DNA from: DASRHG01 sp035650655
GTDB taxonomy: Bacteria > Desulfobacterota > Binatia > DP-6
Direction: 5' to 3'
Length of the DNA: 7,425 bases
Assembly (NCBI GenBank): GCA_035650655.1
Contig: DASRHG010000048.1
Location: forward strand, 1-7,425
Part shown: one piece after another, positions 5,356-7,425 of the stretch
How positions within the stretch are numbered: the stretch's first letter is position 1
Layout: every line of letters starts with the position of its first letter
Notes under the pieces: model-generated
Databases searched by the model: none
Seen by the model: only the letters and a program-made list of their open reading frames with translations
Told to the model about the DNA's origin: nothing
Position numbers and translations under genes: made by a program

Positions 5356-7344
5356 GTGGCCGAGCTCGGCCGCCTGGCGATCTGCCTCGGGCTCCTCTTC
5401 GCGGCATGGGCGTTCGGCGCGTCGCTCGTCGGCGCGCGCCGGCGGAGCGAGGCGCTCGTCCGCTCCGCCGAGCACGGCGCGTACGCGGTCTTCGCGCTCG
5501 TCGCGCTCGCGGTCGTGCTCCTCCTCCGCGCGCTCCTCCAGCACGACTTCACGCTCGAGTACGTCGCGGCCTACTCGTCGAGCACGCTGCCGACGCCCTA
5601 CACGGTCGCCGCGCTCTGGGGCGGTCAGAAGGGCTCGCTCCTCTTCTGGTGCTTCCTCCTGACGCTCTTCACGACCGTCGTCGAGGTGCAGAACCGGAGC
5701 CACAACCGTGCCCTCATGCCGTACGTGACGGCGACGCTCATGGGGACGGCGGTCTTCTTCCTCTTCCTCCTCACCTTCGTGACCGACCCGTTCGAGCGCC
5801 TCCCCGTCGCCGCGCGCGAGGGCGCCGACCTGAACCCGCTCCTCCAGAACTACTGGATGACGATCCACCCGCCGTCGCTCTACACGGGCTACGTGAGCGC
5901 GTCGGTGCCCTTCGCCTTCGCGATCGGCGCGCTCGTCACCGGGCGGCTCGGCGACGAGTGGATCCGGACGACGCGGCGGTGGGCGCTCTTCTCGTGGTTC
6001 TTCCTGACGCTCGGCAACCTCTTCGGCGCCCGCTGGGCGTACGAGGTGCTCGGGTGGGGCGGCTACTGGGCGTGGGACCCGGTCGAGAACGCGGCGATCA
6101 TGCCGTGGTTCGTGTCGACCGCGTACCTCCACTCGATCATGATCCAGGAGAAGAAGGACATGCTCCGCGTCTGGAACATGATCCTCGTCCTCCTCACCTT
6201 CACGCTCACCATCTTCGGCACGTTCCTCACCCGCAGCGGGGTCATCTCGTCGGTCCACTCGTTCACGCAGTCGGGGCTGGGCCCGTGGTTCGTCGGCTTC
6301 CTCCTGCTCGTCATCGCGGTCGCGGGCGCGCTCGTCGCGTACCGGCTCCCGGAGCTGCGCACGCCCGCGACGGTCGAGTCGTTCCTCTCGCGCGAGGCGT
6401 CCTTCCTGTTCAACAACCTGATCCTCGTCGGGATCGCGTTCGCGACGTTCTGGGGGACGGTCTTCCCCGTGCTCTCGGAGTGGGTGCGCGGCGTGAAGAT
6501 CACGGTCGGGCCGCCGTTCTTCAACCGCGTCAATGCGCCGCTCGGCATCGCGCTCCTCTTCCTCATGGGCGTCGGCCCCGTGATCTCCTGGCGGCGCGCG
6601 TCACCGAAGAATCTCCGCCGGGCGTTCGCCGGCCCCGTCGGCGCGGGCGTCGTGGCCGCCGTTGCGCTGCTGGTCGCCGGCGTCCCGCCGGGCGCCGCGC
6701 TCCTCACCTTCGCGCTCGGCGTCTTCGTGCTCGCGACCGTGGTGCAGGAGTTCTGGCGCGGCGTCCGCGCGCGGCAGGCGATGCTCGGCGAGCGCGCGCC
6801 GCGCGCGCTCGCGCGCCTCGTCGGCAAGAACCAGCGGCGGTACGGCGGCTACCTCGTCCACGTGGGGGTCGTCGCCGTGTTCGTCGGCGTGGCGGCGTCG
6901 AGCGTCTTCCGGGTGGAGGCGCAGCAGACGCTCGAGGCCGGCGAGGAGATGCAGGCGGGGAAGTTCCGTCTCCGCTACGAGCGCATCTCCAGCGAGGAGG
7001 ACGCGCACCTCTCGCGGCTCGCCGCGGTCGTGAGCGTGTGGCGGGACGGGCGGCAGATCGCGACGCTCACGCCCGAGAAGCGCTTCTACAAGAAGCCGCA
7101 GCAGCCGACGACCGAGGTCGCGATGCGGCCGACGCTCACCGAGGATCTCTACCTCGTCCTCGGCTCCTACGACCCGCCGACCGGCGTCGTGACCATCCTC
7201 GCGTACGTGAATCCGCTCGTCGGCTGGATCTGGATCGGCGGCGTCATCATGGCGCTCGGCACCGCGGTCACGATGTGGCCGACGGCCGCCGAGCGCCGGC
7301 AGCCGGCGTACGCGCTCGGCGACGCCCGGGTCGTGACCGAGTGA
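5356..7344 (+). CDS. ccmF: CcmF, heme lyase subunit of cytochrome c maturation
   Basis: This 662-residue polytopic membrane protein has the normal CcmF length (E. coli about 650), with a dozen or more hydrophobic helices. CcmF takes heme from holo-CcmE and ligates it to the CXXCH cysteines of apocytochrome c. The tryptophan-rich WWD signature is at 234-251 (WGGYWAWDPVENAAIMPW), preceded by the conserved LFGARWAYEVLGW. Candidate heme-ligand histidines match the E. coli set: His171 (HPPSLYTGY), His259 (AYLHS), His301 (SVHSF) and His502 (GYLVHVG). A large periplasmic domain occupies about 520-615 before the last helix (622-641). The GTG at 5356 has a GAGGAG 7 bases upstream and lies 3 bases after the ccmE stop. 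Its TGA overlaps the next gene's GTG as GTGA. The gene is intact, with no missing key residue seen. Confidence 0.97.
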   Translation: MAELGRLAICLGLLFAAWAFGASLVGARRRSEALVRSAEHGAYAVFALVALAVVLLLRALLQHDFTLEYVAAYSSSTLPTPYTVAALWGGQKGSLLFWCFLLTLFTTVVEVQNRSHNRALMPYVTATLMGTAVFFLFLLTFVTDPFERLPVAAREGADLNPLLQNYWMTIHPPSLYTGYVSASVPFAFAIGALVTGRLGDEWIRTTRRWALFSWFFLTLGNLFGARWAYEVLGWGGYWAWDPVENAAIMPWFVSTAYLHSIMIQEKKDMLRVWNMILVLLTFTLTIFGTFLTRSGVISSVHSFTQSGLGPWFVGFLLLVIAVAGALVAYRLPELRTPATVESFLSREASFLFNNLILVGIAFATFWGTVFPVLSEWVRGVKITVGPPFFNRVNAPLGIALLFLMGVGPVISWRRASPKNLRRAFAGPVGAGVVAAVALLVAGVPPGAALLTFALGVFVLATVVQEFWRGVRARQAMLGERAPRALARLVGKNQRRYGGYLVHVGVVAVFVGVAASSVFRVEAQQTLEAGEEMQAGKFRLRYERISSEEDAHLSRLAAVVSVWRDGRQIATLTPEKRFYKKPQQPTTEVAMRPTLTEDLYLVLGSYDPPTGVVTILAYVNPLVGWIWIGGVIMALGTAVTMWPTAAERRQPAYALGDARVVTE

Positions 7345-7425
7345 GGGCCGCGCTCGCCGCCCTGGCGCTCGCGCTCTGCGTCCTCGTCGGCGGCGCCCGC
7401 GCGGCGACGCAGCAGGAGGTCGAGG
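7341..7425 (+). CDS. N-terminus of a secreted protein, possibly CcmH (cut by window end)
   Basis: A GTG at 7341 overlaps the ccmF TGA by 4 bases and opens 28 codons to the window end. The peptide begins VRAALAALALALCVLVGGARA, a short Sec signal peptide with a likely cleavage after Ala-Arg-Ala (19-21), followed by ATQQEVE. The overlap indicates translational coupling to ccmF. A small secreted or membrane-anchored protein in this position, starting with an acidic polar helix, fits CcmH, the apocytochrome thiol reductase. CcmG/DsbE or another periplasmic factor is possible. The diagnostic CXXC lies beyond the window. Cys13 is not in a proper lipobox, since Leu precedes it. That a gene starts here is fairly sure; the family is inference. 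Confidence 0.55.
   Translation, partial: MRAALAALALALCVLVGGARAATQQEVE

Noticed and set aside
4459..6258. Open frame of 599 codons on the minus strand opposite lpxA, ccmE and ccmF
   Set aside because: Highly charged low-complexity translation (runs of Glu/Arg), antisense to three clear genes; GC-rich shadow.
7377..7379. Lipoprotein signal (lipobox) at Cys13 of the last partial gene
   Set aside because: The residue before Cys is Leu, which lipoboxes do not normally allow; a standard Sec cleavage after Ala-Arg-Ala fits better.

Overview
The window is very GC-rich (roughly 70% or more by eye) and densely coding, with many GTG starts and 2-4 base gene junctions. It carries a lipid A gene (lpxA) and a System I cytochrome c maturation locus, so the host is a diderm (Gram-negative-type) bacterium that makes c-type cytochromes. 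The variant CXXXY-type CcmE and the actinobacterial-looking ferrochelatase point away from ordinary Gammaproteobacteria. A Methylomirabilota/Rokubacteria-like or deltaproteobacterial-grade lineage fits best, but this is inference from gene flavour only.

Layout. Bases 1-135 look like the last codons of an unrecognised plus-strand gene, with two abutting hairpins (46-108). Converging on it is a minus-strand heme pair: hemH (ferrochelatase, 2491-1571), then hemY (FAD-dependent porphyrinogen oxidase, 1574-177), joined by a GTGA overlap. A 106-bp divergent spacer (2492-2597), with a possible hemH promoter and a near-palindrome, separates hemH from a plus-strand soluble histidine kinase with two N-terminal CBS domains (2598-3773). 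Next is a close pair, yacG (zinc-finger gyrase inhibitor, 3846-4043) and lpxA (UDP-GlcNAc acyltransferase family, 4046-4855). The ccm segment follows: ccmE (4954-5352), ccmF (5356-7344), and the first 28 codons of a secreted protein that may be CcmH (7341 to window end).

How they fit together. HemY and HemH catalyse late steps of heme synthesis. CcmE and CcmF carry heme through the periplasmic face of the membrane and attach it to apocytochromes c. Heme production and heme use therefore lie within 7.4 kb, separated by a putative CBS-regulated kinase and two housekeeping/envelope genes. The most notable points are a CcmE with Cys in place of the heme-binding His (CXXXY type), followed two genes later by a possible CcmH; -10-like hexamers 7-9 bases before three start codons that lack Shine-Dalgarno sites (possible leaderless transcripts); an orphan CBS-histidine kinase with an altered G1 box; and an LpxA with two substituted active-site positions sitting next to yacG. 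No mobile elements, CRISPR arrays, tRNAs or rRNAs were seen, and no wholly unknown multi-gene system is evident.
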